Shown: positions 34,150 to 46,414, counted from the first letter of the stretch. The stretch is DNA of 64,000 bases from Coriaria nepalensis (GCA_027186245.1 CP114486.1:9128501-9192500); one strand, 5' to 3'. The notes: generated by a model from the sequence alone, not told the origin. Numbers and translations: made by a program.

Positions 34150-35320
34150 TCCAACTTCAATCTCTATTTGCACTCTCTTCAACTGAAGCAGAATACGTGA
34201 CCGTAGCAAATAGTTTTAAGAAGCTATTTGGCTTTAAAGTTTATTGAAAGAAATAAATTTGTTGCATGATTCTTGTACTATATACTCTTATAGTCAGAGT
34301 GTTATACATTTAGTTTGTAATGTTCTTCATCATGAAATGACACCAAGTTGATGTTAGATATCATTTTGGGAGGGATCAACTTGCTACAGGTTCTTTGAAT
34401 ATTTCATAAGGACCCACTAAGAAGAGTCATGCTGTCATGGGTACAAAGGTATTTAAGATGAACAAATTCAGGCATCGCTTAAATTTGCTTCATGTTCTAT
34501 AATTGCTTGTACTATGAACTATGAAGACAAATCTGTTGGAATCCTTGCGCATTGAAGGTGGGATGGGTAATATATGACTGCTGGTGGTTTTTGGACTTTG
34601 AGGTGAAGACTGTTGTATAAATGTGGTGAAGCACAAAACCCAGAAAGCCCGGCCATTATCACATTAACGAGGTTAATGAGGATTTCCATGGCCGTTGGAT
34701 TTACCACATATGGATATGATCTCATCCATTAAAATTACTCAGTCATATATACGTCTTCTTTATTCTATTCTCATTGATTCGGAACGAGGGTTTATTGGTT
34801 TGCCCTTTTAGGGTATTTTGCTCTCTGGTTTTCTTTCTTCATCTCTGATAGATCTAGGGTTGTGATTCTAGTATTTCTGAGCTTCTTCTGTAAAGAACTT
34901 TATGTTAATTCTTGGTAGAAAATACTAGGTTGTTGGATTTGAGATTTGAATTTTGAAAGTTTGATTTGCAGATCTATATCTGGAAATTGAATTTAATATT
35001 TAGTGCATAGAGATCTAATAATTTATTAGAACTCAGACATGTATGTAGCTTGCAAAAACATTTTTTGTGAGGTAAACCACAGTAAAGCGGGTGTTCTTGC
35101 GTGCTTTATTCTTCTTGTATTTGATCTTATCTGTTTAAAGGCTTTTTGGCAATCTACTTGAGAAAACGGTAAAAGTAAATCCGACTAAATTTAAGATTCA
35201 CCGTTTAAATCCATAACATTGACCTTAACCTTATAGTTTTGAGAATAGCCCTTCTAGTTATATCCATTTAAGTGTAATCACGACACAAAGGTTTCATAGT
35301 GTATATTAGTTGTTATCGAA
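34150..35320 (+). mobile_element. Copia RNase H end followed by LTR-like sequence and a PBS-like site
   Basis: LSSTEAEYVTVA near 34155-34210 is the copia RNase H signature. VRYHFGRDQ and MGTKVFKMNKFRHRLNLLHV follow to about 34500. The next 750 bp are non-coding, with an LTR-like composition (GGTTTATTGGTTTGCCC, TGTGATTCTAG). They end near 35305 at TTGTTATCGAAGCAAGG, a diverged TGGTATCAGAGC-type primer-binding site. An LTR with pol on its left and a PBS on its right would be shared by two tandem copies or mark a recombinant. Borders are inferred. Confidence 0.45.
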
Positions 35321-35393
35321 GCAAGGGAGGGTTACAACATGGGATTGAGGGCTCCTCTACTAAATTTGATATTGGAGTCATTTGTTTATATGG

Positions 35394-35542
35394 GAAGCTG
35401 TTAGATCTTATTTTAAAATAAATATAATGATTGTAAATAAAATATAATTTGATTTATTATTTATAAAACTTTCAATTTTATAAAAATAAATATTACACTA
35501 TATTTCATTTAAATCTATTCTAAAACAAGATTTAACAGCTTC
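35394..35542. mobile_element. Small MITE-like element, 149 bp
   Basis: Terminal inverted repeats of 22 bp, GAAGCTGTTAGATCTTATTT.. on the left against ..AAACAAGATTTAACAGCTTC on the right, with two mismatches. The interior is very AT-rich with no frame. No convincing target-site duplication is visible, so the superfamily is open. Confidence 0.6.
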
Positions 35543-36173
35543 TAATTTGAAGCCCCCAAACCCGTTTCAACACTACTCATATTCGTATTAAAATGAATTG
35601 AGAAAATTGATGATAAACGAACAATTCTTTCATCTAGTATCTAAGAGTTGCTCTCTCTACTTGAAATCAAATTTGCTCATTTTTTTAATAATATCCTCAT
35701 TGTATCGGGTTTGATGGTGCTTAGATTCCAGCATTCTAACAGTTTCAAACATCTTAATAAGTCATAACATAATATCAGACTTGAAGTATATTCCTAGAAT
35801 GTCACCACTCATATAGATTTGAATTTTCCTCACCATACTATTATCAAATTGATTTTTTTTTTTCATGGTCTTAAAGCTTAAGGAAAAGTCCTTAAAAATT
35901 AATCTAAAGGGATGGAGAATCTCAATATCTTAAGAATCCCACGTCAATTTACTTATATAACAGATATGAGATGTGTATCAGATTTTGTCATTACATCTAG
36001 GACCGAAAAATAATTTACTACTAAATACAAACTTAAACCATAATTAACTTTGGATGCCACTTGTGGTAGAAGTTGTAGCAAAACATATAGACATAAAAAT
36101 TTGAATCAAAATAAAGAAATAGATTAAAAATATAAAATTAATATTTAGTTAAATTAATATTTTAAAATGTTAA

Positions 36174-36198
36174 CAATCACGTGCAAGGCACGTGATTG
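36174..36198. promoter_or_regulatory. Perfect inverted repeat with two G-boxes upstream of BBE-like gene 1
   Basis: CAATCACGTGC-AAG-GCACGTGATTG: 11-bp arms, 3-bp spacer, each arm containing CACGTG. The G-box is a core bound by plant bHLH and bZIP factors such as MYC2. It lies about 900 bp upstream of the start at 37099. No equivalent was noticed in the 300 bp upstream of gene 2. A regulatory role is inference; it could also belong to a transposon. Confidence 0.45.
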
Positions 36199-36799
36199 AT
36201 TCATCCGCCGTAAATGAAAAATTCAACTTGTTTTATTATTTATACTTTTTAAAAAAATTTTAGTGAAAATTATAATTTATAAAATTTTTAAATATAAATT
36301 ATCCTTTAATGTGAATTTGGTAATAAATTATTATTCACTCTAAATTTTGACTTTTCTTCTTTTTTTTTTTTTCTATTTTATCCATCTTAATTTTGAGTCT
36401 GTTATATTCTTACTTTCTCTATCCTTATATTTTTCTCTTCTCTAGCCGTTTTTTTTTAATTTATTTATATTTTTTTATATTACTCGATTGAATATTCGTT
36501 GTTGGTAGTTGATTTTCTTAGTTTGATTTGTATTTCTCTTTGAATAATCAGATTTTGACTGCATCGATCGTGCTTGAAGATCGAGACATACTTCATAATT
36601 GTCTAATTGTGTTTTAAGTTATATACTTTTTTTTTTTCTACACATGCAATTTCATTGACTAAAACAAAGTTCAATTTCTAATTTGCTTCTTTCTTTCACT
36701 ATGTGTACAATTAGCTGTTCGATTGTGATCATCATTTTTATGTTTATGGTTTGACTAAAATTAGATTGAAGTATAATTACAACACGGAATGCCAATAGA

Positions 36800-37098
36800 T
36801 ATCCAAAGATAAGCTCAAGAAGAAGAAAATTCTGAAATTGATCAATTAATTAAACCAATGAAAATTACAGCTTATATACTAACTCTACTTGACCCAAGCT
36901 GTCGATACTGGTTAGGATTATACTCATTGTGATTAAAGCATAAGAAAGTAAAAACAGAAAGAAGCAACTTTCACAAACTAACTGTACGTATCAATTTTCA
37001 CAAACAGAAACTAACTATGTTTCACACATCCCTTATAAATAATCCGTATATATAAATTGAAACACATCTTCAATAAATTATCCAAAAAATAGTCCAAA
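36800..37098 (+). promoter_or_regulatory. Promoter-proximal region of BBE-like gene 1
   Basis: A TATA box, TATAAAT (37034-37040), in CCCTTATAAATAA lies about 60 bp upstream of the ATG. The stretch is alignable with 51930-52232 upstream of gene 2 (shared CTTATAAATAA, GAAACACATCT, TCCAAAATGG), so the duplication included the core promoter and leader. Confidence 0.75.
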
Positions 37099-38718
37099 AT
37101 GGACATATCAAGTCCTTCAATGCTTTACCTGCTTTCATTTCTACTTCTTTCCTTCTCATTGGGTAGTAGTAGTAACGCTACAAACTCAATTTCATCCCCT
37201 GAAACCTTCATTACATGCCTCCTAACCAAATCCATGCCATCCCACCCCATCTCTGCCGCAATCTACACTGCCAACAACTCATCATATTCATTCGTCTTGC
37301 AATCTTACATCCAAAACCTCCGTTTCAACACCTCCACGACCAATAAACCATTTCTCCTAATCACAGCTTTGCACGAGTCGCATATACAAACTGCAGTCAT
37401 CTGCGCTAGAAAACACAAACTTCAAATGAAAATTCGAAGCGGCGGCCATGACTATGAGGGCATTTCTTATGTGTCTCAAGTAGTCCCATTCTTTGTCCTA
37501 GACATGTCCAATCTCCGAGCCATAACCGTAGATGTCGAAACCGAGACTGCTTGGGTCCAAGCCGGTGCAACACTTGGTGAAGTCTACTACCGAATCGCGG
37601 AGAAAAGTAAGACCCATGGCTTTCCGGCAGGTGTGTGTCCTACAATTGGGGTAGGAGGGCATTTTAGTGGAGGCGGGTATGGAAACATGATGAGAAACTA
37701 TGGGCTTTCCGTTGATAATATCATTGATGCGAAATTAGTAGATGCTACGGGAAATCTTCTCGACCGAAAATCAATGGGTGAAGATTTGTTTTGGGCCATT
37801 AGAGGAGGAGGAGGAGCGAGTTTTGGTGTTGTTCTTGCCTATAGAGTCAAACTTGTTCGTATTCCGGAAATGGTTACGGTTTTCCAAGTTAGAAAAACCT
37901 TAGAACAAAATGCAACCGACATTGTTTATATATGGCAACAAGTTGCGCCTAAGCTAGATAACGATCTTTTTATTAGGCTCATGCTGGATGTTGTAAATGG
38001 AAGTACTCAAACAGGAGGGAAGACAGTAAGGGCCTCATTTATAGCCTTGTTTCTCGGAGACTCGAAAAGACTTATTTCAATCATTGACATGAGCTTTCCT
38101 GAACTGGGTTTAAACGTAACGGATTGTATCGAGATGACTTGGCTTCAATCAGTGCTTTTTTGGACCAACTTCCCATTAGAAACATCAGTTGATGTTTTGC
38201 TCTCAAGGGTACCACAAGTTTTGGCACACTTCAAAATGAAGTCCGATTATGTAAAGGAACCAATTGCAAGAGATGGTTTGGAAAAGATTTGGAAGAAAAT
38301 GATTGAGCTTCAGGCACCAATTTTTCAATTTAATCCTTATGGAGGAAGAATGGGTGAGATTCCATCTTTTGAAACTCCCTTTCCTCATAGAGCTGGGAAT
38401 CTCTGGAAGATTGAATATATTGTCGCTTGGAATGAGGAAGGGACCAGTGCGGCGAATTACTACATAGATTTGGTAAGAAAACTCTACGATTTTATGACTC
38501 CTTATGTTTCAAAAAATCCAAGGGAAGCGTTTCTAAACTATAGAGATCTTGATCTTGGTATCAACCGCAACGGAAAATCAAGCTACGTTGAAGGAAGAGT
38601 TTATGGGATCAAATATTTCAAGGATAATTTCGATAGACTAGTGAAGATTAAGACTAGGGTTGATCCGGGTAACGTTTTTAGAAATGAACAAAGCATTCCG
38701 ACATCTCCATCTATTTAG
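37099..38718 (+). CDS. BBE-like FAD-linked oxidoreductase 1 (539 aa, intronless)
   Basis: A secreted flavoprotein of the berberine bridge enzyme-like family, which oxidises alcohols, carbohydrates or alkaloid-like substrates with bicovalent FAD. Residues 1-27 form a signal peptide (LLSFLLLSFSL). The FAD-binding fold spans roughly residues 70-245. FAD attachment residues are His117 in RSGGHDYEG and Cys180 in GVCPTIGVGGHFSGGG. The BBE C-terminal domain ends NVFRNEQSIP. The active-site Tyr481 is in LNYRDLDLG. Residue 439 is Glu (LWKIEY), as in the Eschscholzia enzyme, where that Glu is the catalytic base. The third residue after Cys180 is Ile183, the position described as an oxygen gatekeeper in AtBBE-like 15. 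Several N-glycosylation sequons are present (QNAT, NGST, NVT). Length is normal and the frame is uninterrupted. The substrate cannot be told from sequence. Its tandem partner is 13.5 kb downstream. Confidence 0.95.
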   Translation: MDISSPSMLYLLSFLLLSFSLGSSSNATNSISSPETFITCLLTKSMPSHPISAAIYTANNSSYSFVLQSYIQNLRFNTSTTNKPFLLITALHESHIQTAVICARKHKLQMKIRSGGHDYEGISYVSQVVPFFVLDMSNLRAITVDVETETAWVQAGATLGEVYYRIAEKSKTHGFPAGVCPTIGVGGHFSGGGYGNMMRNYGLSVDNIIDAKLVDATGNLLDRKSMGEDLFWAIRGGGGASFGVVLAYRVKLVRIPEMVTVFQVRKTLEQNATDIVYIWQQVAPKLDNDLFIRLMLDVVNGSTQTGGKTVRASFIALFLGDSKRLISIIDMSFPELGLNVTDCIEMTWLQSVLFWTNFPLETSVDVLLSRVPQVLAHFKMKSDYVKEPIARDGLEKIWKKMIELQAPIFQFNPYGGRMGEIPSFETPFPHRAGNLWKIEYIVAWNEEGTSAANYYIDLVRKLYDFMTPYVSKNPREAFLNYRDLDLGINRNGKSSYVEGRVYGIKYFKDNFDRLVKIKTRVDPGNVFRNEQSIPTSPSI

Positions 38719-41640
38719 AAGGTGGATAGGACAATTGACAGCCACCCGGTGATGATAATTGCTTTAAGTATTGCGAAAAATAATGAAGTATGTTATAAAA
38801 TAAAAGAGAAAATAGAAAAAGTTTATCTTCGTTGTTATCTTTGTTGTGTATATAAATTTTTAATCAAACCTCTATTTTGAATATAATATATAGGTTACAA
38901 GAAAATAAAAACCTTAATAAAAAAATATATAATATAATTAAACATTTGGAGGTCATGGAATTTTGTATCATGTATTTGATTTAGGTAATGGTAAGAAAAT
39001 TAAACTTAAATAATACCTTCCCTTAAATTGACTTATAAATTGGGAGCCTTGAGTTAGTGTAAAATCTCAAAATATATGTGAGTCCCATCATATATTCTAT
39101 AGTGGATCCCAAAAGTATGTGAATTTTACACTAATTTATGGCTTATTATTTATAAACCATCTTGATGGGAGCTCCACCCAACTTACACAGTGGATCGAGT
39201 ACTAACTTCACAATCATTCATACTAACTACTTGATTGATTGATGAGTCAACAAGTAGTTGATGTGAATGCATGATTGACAAATTACCAACTTTATCTAGA
39301 TCTTGTCTAATTTTTATCTCCTAATTATGTTTCATTTGATTTAATAGGTTAGTAATATAATTCAAATGGACAATTATAATATTTATAATACTCTTTCTTG
39401 AATAACAATTAACACAAAGAATATGTTCCATTAAAATCTTACTAGAAAAAAATAGTCTAGTGAAGGAAAAATAGTATAGCATTCTCATGTAAGATAGCAT
39501 TGAAAACAACCTCATTAAAAATCTTAGAAAGAAAACTCAGTGAATAAAACCTTGGTTAAGGAAAAAAAATTCAACTAAATCACTAACGTATTCCAACAAT
39601 GTGTATCAACATTTCAAATATTGTTGCATTTGGTATTACTTTAGTGAATAAATTTGGTAGGTTCATATAATATGGTTTGAGTTCCTTTGCTGGAAGGTAA
39701 CCCATATGTTTCTCGACTAGCTTGAATTACTAATATTTTCACATGGTTTGAGGACATATTATATTTATGGTAATTCAAAAATACATACCACTGAATTACA
39801 TAAATGGTCATTGATCATGTATCTGTTACTCGTGAAACCATTTTGTTGAGCTATATCAAGAACCAGTGAAAGAAAATGATAAATATAAAGATAACTATTC
39901 TATTATGGTCTTATTAAGTTGCACGAATGGTTTGTAAACATTATATCAAGTTCGTCTTCATTATTCTCCTATTTTAGGTGGCAAGATATATTCTTATAAT
40001 TAGAACTTTTTTATTAGGATTAACTGTACTTTTAATTCATGTGTAGTTTGACTTCTACGAATTTGTTCTTCTATAATCTATAGCAAACGTTTTAGCCCAT
40101 CTGTCATCAAAGTCATATTTTTTTCCCTCGATCTTTTTTCTAGAAAACGGGCTGACGTGACATGCTAGTATAGTATGTCATTTTATCATATTTTGTAGTT
40201 TCTTTCATTTGAATCCTAATTCTTTTATTTTATTTGCACTACTCAAACTAAATTTTATCTTTTCTTTATTCAACTTTCATCCCAAATATTTTTGTCATAA
40301 CTAAATTTTCTAGTTTCGGCCACCATTGCCCCATGGCACCGGCATACTCTTGCAACTTGAACTTTCCCCAATTTTAGCTTTCGCTAAAAAGAGGGGCGCG
40401 GTGGCAGTGATAGCTGGAAACAAGAAAAGGTGAGGGTGCAGGATGTCGCCACTGTGGTGGAGACGGTGGTTAAGAATGGAAAATTTAGTTGGGGGTAAAA
40501 ATATTGTGGATGAAATTAAGTTGAATAAATAAAAGATAAATTTTAGTTTGAGTTGTTGAAAACAAATAACGTAATTTGTATTCGGATGAAAGAAAGTACA
40601 AAAATATGATGACGTGCCATATTATGTTAGGGTGCCATTTTAGTTTATATATCGAGAAAATGATTGGAATAAATGAAAAAGTCAAATTTTGACAATACAT
40701 AATTAAGAAGTTGTTCAGAAACTACATATACATGAATTCATAAAAGTCGAACGACATAAAGACTAAATGTGTAATTGACCCTTTTTGTTATTACTATAAC
40801 AACCACTTATTATGATAATGATTTCAATAGCCGTTATCTCATTACCCATAAGTCTCGGTTATTATCACATTCACTTCCAAGAATGGAGTAAAGATTGTTG
40901 GACGAGAACCATAAGTTATTCATTGATAGCTGGTCATTTGTTAAAGTACGAAATCAATTCACTACTATACATTAACATGTTCAAAGCATGAAAATTTCAC
41001 CATCGAATATCCATAATAGATAATTGAGACATAAACTCAAACTTTATGAGATTTAATATGCTAAATAGTGTCATAAAACAAAATATCATGATCACATTAG
41101 TGAGGAGTAGTAGTGTAACACTAATCGTGAGTAAAGCATGCGATAATTCTTAACAATGCATGAGTTACCAAAATGACTATTGATTTTGAAATTATAATTG
41201 TCACTTTAATGTTGTAACAAGAGTGAAATGTAAATATCAATCAAGAGTCATACATTATTTTACGCACGATCATTTCTATAGTTATAACGGAATCATGCAA
41301 AATATTTCAAACTCCTTATCCCGAAGATTTCAAATCAACAATATTAGTATATGAATGCTAATCAAATCAACAATTCATTGTAGAACATGTTACAAAATGA
41401 AAGAGAGAATAGAGAAAAAATAAAAAGAAAAGAGATTTCTTATTCTTGGCGTGAATACAAACTCTCAACAAAACCTCTATTTATAGGCTATCTACCATGG
41501 ATGTAATACAGAGGTTACAAGAAAATAAAAAGACCTGAAACACAAATAAATAATCATATTAAACTATTAGAGGTTAGGGAATTTGTGTAACCTATATTTG
41601 ATTTAGTACGTGAGTTATAGAATTCAACTGCATAATCATA
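38719..41640. mobile_element. Insertion splitting the 3' flank of BBE-like gene 1, possibly a decayed LTR element
   Basis: Two direct repeats, about 38790-38990 and 41390-41620, share CAAACCTCTATT, AGGTTACAAGAAAATAAAAA and a terminal GTATTTGATTTAG / ATATTTGATTTAG. The right copy has a minus-strand TATA-like context (CTATTTATAGG). They may be LTRs around a decayed interior with no recognisable coding sequence. The interior contains the dispersed repeat at 40537-40885 and GC-richer DNA at 40390-40470. The sequence just beyond (about 41650-41725) resumes homology to the 3' flank of BBE-like gene 2. Confidence 0.4.
40537..40885. repeat. Dispersed repeat, copy 2 (matches 32355-32690)
   Basis: Direct-orientation partner of the repeat 8.2 kb to the left, with small insertions and deletions. 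It shares TGACAATAC, CGACATAAAGACTAAATGTG and CTCATTACCCATAAGTCT. No open frame. Confidence 0.7.
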
Positions 41641-41649
41641 ATATTTGTA

Positions 41650-41725
41650 ACAGCTTAAGAAAATTGTTTTTCTCTTGTACCAATAAAGACAACAATAGTT
41701 ACAATGTTGGACCTAGTACTATGTC
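41650..41725 (+). other. Displaced 3'-flank segment of BBE-like gene 1
   Basis: TACAATGTTGGACCT, then AGTACTATG, preceded by TTTTTCTCTTGTACCAA, matches the 3' flank of gene 2 at about 53910-53975 (TACAATGTTGGACCT, CAGTACTATG). In gene 2 this lies about 100 bp after the stop; here it lies almost 3 kb after the stop. Confidence 0.65.
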
Positions 41726-42019
41726 AACCGTAACAGGTTAAGGAAATAAGTTTCAGGATCTCTCTCAAAAATTGAGGCAGTGACTCTGAGTTGATGACTA
41801 TCTGAGAAAAAAGGGACCTTCTTCATCATGGACCAGGTTTTTCTTAATACTTACCAACTCAGGAAACCCCATCAGTGACTTCTCACGAGACGTCATTTCC
41901 TTAGGGACATTTTTAAAAGATGGTCCTTAGAAATTTGAATTTCTTGAACATCCTTTGAGGAATTAATAGGAGGGGCTGAAGAGGTGCTTACCCCCGTACT
42001 AGCAATAGATGGACGAAGT

Positions 42020-44270
42020 AAATGAAAAATTGGGACGATCTCAGTATTAATAACAAGGTTAGTCATCTTCTTTTGATGAGTTACTACAAGACATGGTTTT
42101 TACATGGAGAATCTAGTCGTAATCTGATCCTGATAGTTCTACTAGTCAAAATGCATATGCAAGATCTTTTTATAAGTCATTGGAAGATGCAGACAACTTT
42201 ATATGAGAGAATAAAAAATTTATCAAGTTCTCGATAGTGGTGGAACTACTTTCAGTGTGACTCCAAAATGAGTAACAGGTACTTCACAAAATCACTTGGA
42301 ATTCTGAAAAGGATACTTCCTACAAATGATTTATTGCCGAAAGATACATACAATGCTAAGAAGTACATGTCATCCTTAGGCCTTGAGTCTGTGAAGATAC
42401 CGACATATTTGAATACGTGCATGTTATATTTGAAGGACAATGCTAATTTAGATTCTTGTTAGCTATACAATACTCCCAAATGGAGACAAAATAGGAAGGG
42501 AGCGAGAGATAAAAGATCAGAGGATGTAGGAAAGCAAAAATATGTTAGTGTGTTAATATGGTTTTATTTGAAATTAAGACTCCAACAGCTATTCATGGCA
42601 TAAAAAAATAGTATCATATATGAAGTGGCTTGCACTACAGAACTTGAACAATAAAGTACTTAGGCATCCTTCAGACGGTGAAGCTTGGAATACTTTGATT
42701 ATACTTTCAGGGATTTTTCTGCCAATCCTTGCAACATTATGCTTGGATTGTCGGCTGATGGTGTAAACCCGTTGAGCAATATGAGAGTTAGTCATAGCAC
42801 ATGGCCTATGATGTTAGTCCCAAAAAATGTACCTCCTTGGATGTGCATGAAGCAAGAACATATGATGTTGTCCTTAATTATTTCTGGTCCGCCATCACTT
42901 GTCTTAATATTGATATCTTTCTTGAGCTTTTAATTTTTGAATTGAAAGAGCTTTGGGATTATGGTTTGGATACTTATGATATATCTGTCAAAGAATAGTT
43001 AACTTGAAAGTTGCTCTGATATGGAGAATTAATGATTTTTCCGCTTACGATGATTTCACCGGATGATGCACTGAGGGAAAATATACATGTCCTTGTTGTA
43101 TGGAGAATACAAGACATATTTCCTTAAAATTTGGAAAAAAACAATTAGTTATTGTGGACATTAAAGCTTCTTAGATCTATGCGAGACTTATAGGGGGATG
43201 CCGAATATTTTGATGGAATAATGGATTATGAACCCCTACATGTCAGGGCATTAAATGAGGAAATCTTGACACAACATGAAGGTGTCAAGGATATTTTTGG
43301 TGAGTGTGAAGGTGAACCTGACGAGTTGCAGCTGTGGAAAAAATGCAATATATTCTTTCAGTTATTGTATTCGAAAACTCATTTATTGCGACACAATTTG
43401 AATGTAATGCATATTGAGAAGAATACTGTTGATAATGTTATGGATACTGTATTAAGGATCAAGGATAAGACAAGGATAAGGCTCAAGTGGATCTCAAAGC
43501 TATGGGTATACGTAAGAAGCTTCATCCAAGGAGGGGAACTACATCGAAAATAATTCTACCATGTGCTTGTTATGAGAGGGATAGTGAACAAGTGGCCTTT
43601 TCGAAAGTACTAAAAAATGTTAGGTTTCTAGTGTGTTAGCTTCAAATCCCAGCAGTCGTGTAAAATGCTACAAAAATAAATTTATGGGATTGAAGAGTCA
43701 TGATTTCCATGTGTTGATAAAACAAATCTTTCCAATTATGATTCAGGGTTCTTTACCTTATGATGTTATGGGTAAATCAATTAGTCTATCATGTATTTTC
43801 AGGAAGATGTGTTCAAAGTCATTATGAAAATTTGAATTCGAACCTATCGAGAAAAGTGCTCCTTACTTATTATGCAAATTGGAGAAAATATTATCCCCTC
43901 ATTTTTCACCACACAAGTTTATGTTCTTATACACATAGCAGCAGAATGCAAGTTAGGAGGACCAATACAATTTAGATGTATGCATCCTTCTGAGTGGTAA
44001 TTAAAATTTCTCTGCTACATGCATACTTTGATTACTATTTGGGTAACGAAATCAATTTTTCTTACATGAACTTACATCATCTTAGATCATTTATCCGTAA
44101 CAAATTCGCACCTAAGGGATCGATTGCAAATGGATTCGTAGCAGAGGAATGCTTGACTTTTTGTGCACGGTATTTAGAATCAATCGAAACAAAATTCACT
44201 AAACCTTGTAGGCATACTGATGGACCTAAGGGGATGGCAACACATCTTTATCAATAGTGAGTGTTATAGA
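42020..44270 (+). pseudogene. CACTA transposase (Transposase_21/TNP2) relic, copy 1
   Basis: Blocks in changing frames: YKTWFLHGESS (42080-42115) fused by deletion to sequence further in; CNIMLGLSADGVNPLSNMR, VSHSTWPMMLVPKNVPPWMC and MKQEHMMLSLII (42730-42890); LLRHNLNVMHIEKNTVDNVMDT (43380-43450); GLKSHDFHVLIKQIFPIMIQG (43690-43750); then RSFIRNKFAPKGSIANGFVAEECLTF (44090-44160). These are the successive signatures of plant TNP2 transposases, including the C-terminal DUF4218 region. Stops and frameshifts separate them. Confidence 0.85.
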
Positions 44271-45890
44271 TACATATTGTTTGATCTTCCGAATACAGCA
44301 CCCTACCAAGAGTGAGTGTTATATATTGTATTGATGTTATTAATTACTATACAGTAAGAGGTTGACTTCCACATAATTTACGAATAACGTCTAATTTACA
44401 ATTGAAGTTTGATGTCAATGTTGTTATACAATTTCAAAATTGGAACTTGAGTTAGTGTTACAATAGAAGTTTGATGTTTAAATTATTGTTATGTCATTGA
44501 GTTATTGTCAATTACTGTTATGTCAATGAGCTGAGAAGTAAGAGTTGTAAACAAATAGAAGCTGAACTTCAGAACTTGAGAAGTAAAGTAAGAATTTGAT
44601 GAGTTTAAAAGTAAAATACCATTTGCTCAATCATAGACAATGACCTTACCTTTTATTTTTCAACCAAAATATACAAGCAAACTGGCAATGGGAGGAAATT
44701 TGTTTATCACAACTCGGAAGCGAAAAAAATGAGGAGTTCATAAACACTGGCATAGAACATGCATATGTAAGACATCCATTGATTCTTATGTACTTTTCAT
44801 CATCTTTTTGGTATCATACTCAAATAATTAATATGCATTTTCTTAGGATGAAATACAAAGGATGTTAAGTCAAAATCCATCCTCAAGTGAATCAAAAGAT
44901 TCTATTGGACATGGTGATATAATTTGGTCTGTCACCGATGAGTACACCCAAGTCTTGGTGCTGATCTTAATAGGAAGGTCCAAGGTGTGGGGTGTAAGAA
45001 CCCGGCAAGGTTAAGTGTTGTATCAACCCAGTTGGGAAGCGAGAGGAGCAGAGGCGATAATTCAAAAGTTAGTAAGCTAGAGGAACAATTGATTGATCAG
45101 AAAACTCAATTTTCAAGTATGAGAAGTTTCTTACAATCTCTTATGGAGTGTTGTTAAGAAGATTTATTAACCCATTTACAACTTCAAAATAACTAGACTT
45201 ACTTGGCATTTACGAGGTTTTACCTTTTCATGATCTTCTTATAGGGAGTGGAGGTGTCGTTAGATGGTCTAAACTTTAGTTTGCATTCTCCATAAGGAGA
45301 AAGGAGATCCTTCATTGGCAGTCAGCATGAACAGTCATTGCATCTCGGTACGTTTAGGTGCATAAGAGTTAAAGAATTTATATCTCTTTTACAGTTTAGG
45401 TGGACAAGGTTTACACTGGTGTGATGACTAAGACTCTTTTGTATTTAATATGATTTTCTAATTTAGAAATGATGCAAGTATTTATATCAGCCTGAATACT
45501 TATAAGGTCTACTAATTTCATTTTCATGGGTTGTTTCATATTAGTATTCTACTAATTTACTAATGCTTTGCATTAAATTAGGGTGGTGTGTTCATAATTT
45601 CATGTTTGGGATATTTCATGAGGTTCCAAATCTAATTTGGTGTGATTTTATGGTTGGCATTATACTGATTATTCATGCTTTAATCCTTTTTCGATTCCAG
45701 TAATTTTTCTTTTGTATTCGTACTTTGTCTTTTCTGTAGATGATGCCAATAACCAAGAAGAGTAGTTTAATGGAGGTGCCGCAATATATAAAGTAGACAA
45801 TAGATGTATGCCTTATTTTTTTTTTTTGTTCTTTTACTCAACAAACTAATATTATGTAACTTATTTTAGGATAGTTAAATTTACTTTTCA
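44271..45890. other. Non-coding 3' region of CACTA copy 1
   Basis: Aligns in long patches with 50275-51400 of copy 2 (e.g. CACATAATTTA, TTGAAGTTTGATG, ATGAAATACAAAGGATGTTAAGTC, CAATCTCTTATGGAGTGTTGTTA). A short coding-like stretch near 44850-45160 may be a second element gene (TNP1-like) but shows no recognisable domain. Confidence 0.5.
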
Positions 45891-46172
45891 GTTCCCAATT
45901 ATGAAGACTACGGCACCTCTCTAGATATAAGTAAGTGCCACTAAATTATAAAAATAAGCGCCACTAAATAATTGAAATAAGTGTCATATAGTAAATCAAA
46001 TTACTTGCACTCTTTAGTGGCACTATGTTTGCGGCATGTTTAGTAGAAATGATTAGTGGCAACTATCATGTCACATTTCGTACAGTAATATTAGTTAAGG
46101 TGCAAGATAAATATGAAGGATTTAAAAGGCCAACAGTTAGGATCGTAAAATTGAAGTGATCAACATTAATTC

Positions 46173-46290
46173 ACTACAAAAAAAAAAAAAAAGGGCTCAT
46201 CAGCGGCACATTGTTAGTGGCACCCTGAAAAATATGCCGCTAACTAATGAATTTTAGACTTAGTGGCACAAATGACCGTGCCACTAAATT
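46173..46290 (+). repeat. CACTA 5' terminus and subterminal repeats
   Basis: CACTACA plus a long A run, then alternating GCGGCACA, GTGGCACC, TGCCGCTAA, AGTGGCAC and GTGCCACTAAA within 110 bp. Such clustered short repeats bind the element's own transposase proteins in En/Spm elements. Confidence 0.8.
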
Positions 46291-46414
46291 AGCTGTAAAA
46301 TTTTATAACTTGTACCACTAAATCTTTCTGCTAACTTGGTTTAAAAAAAATTACTTTAGTAAATAAATATTGTAGGACTGTTGTACCACCGAATTGCGCC
46401 GCTAAGGGTCATGA

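Larger units (their letters stand above)
41990..46172 (+). mobile_element. CACTA (En/Spm) transposon, copy 1, degenerate
   Basis: Carries a TNP2-type transposase relic (42020-44270) and non-coding DNA. At 45900-46090 it has a subterminal region dense in GTGGCAC / GCCACTAA motifs, typical of CACTA element ends. The 5' end is truncated or rearranged. The right limit is set by the start of copy 2 at 46173, and I did not find a clean 3' terminus. Confidence 0.7.
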
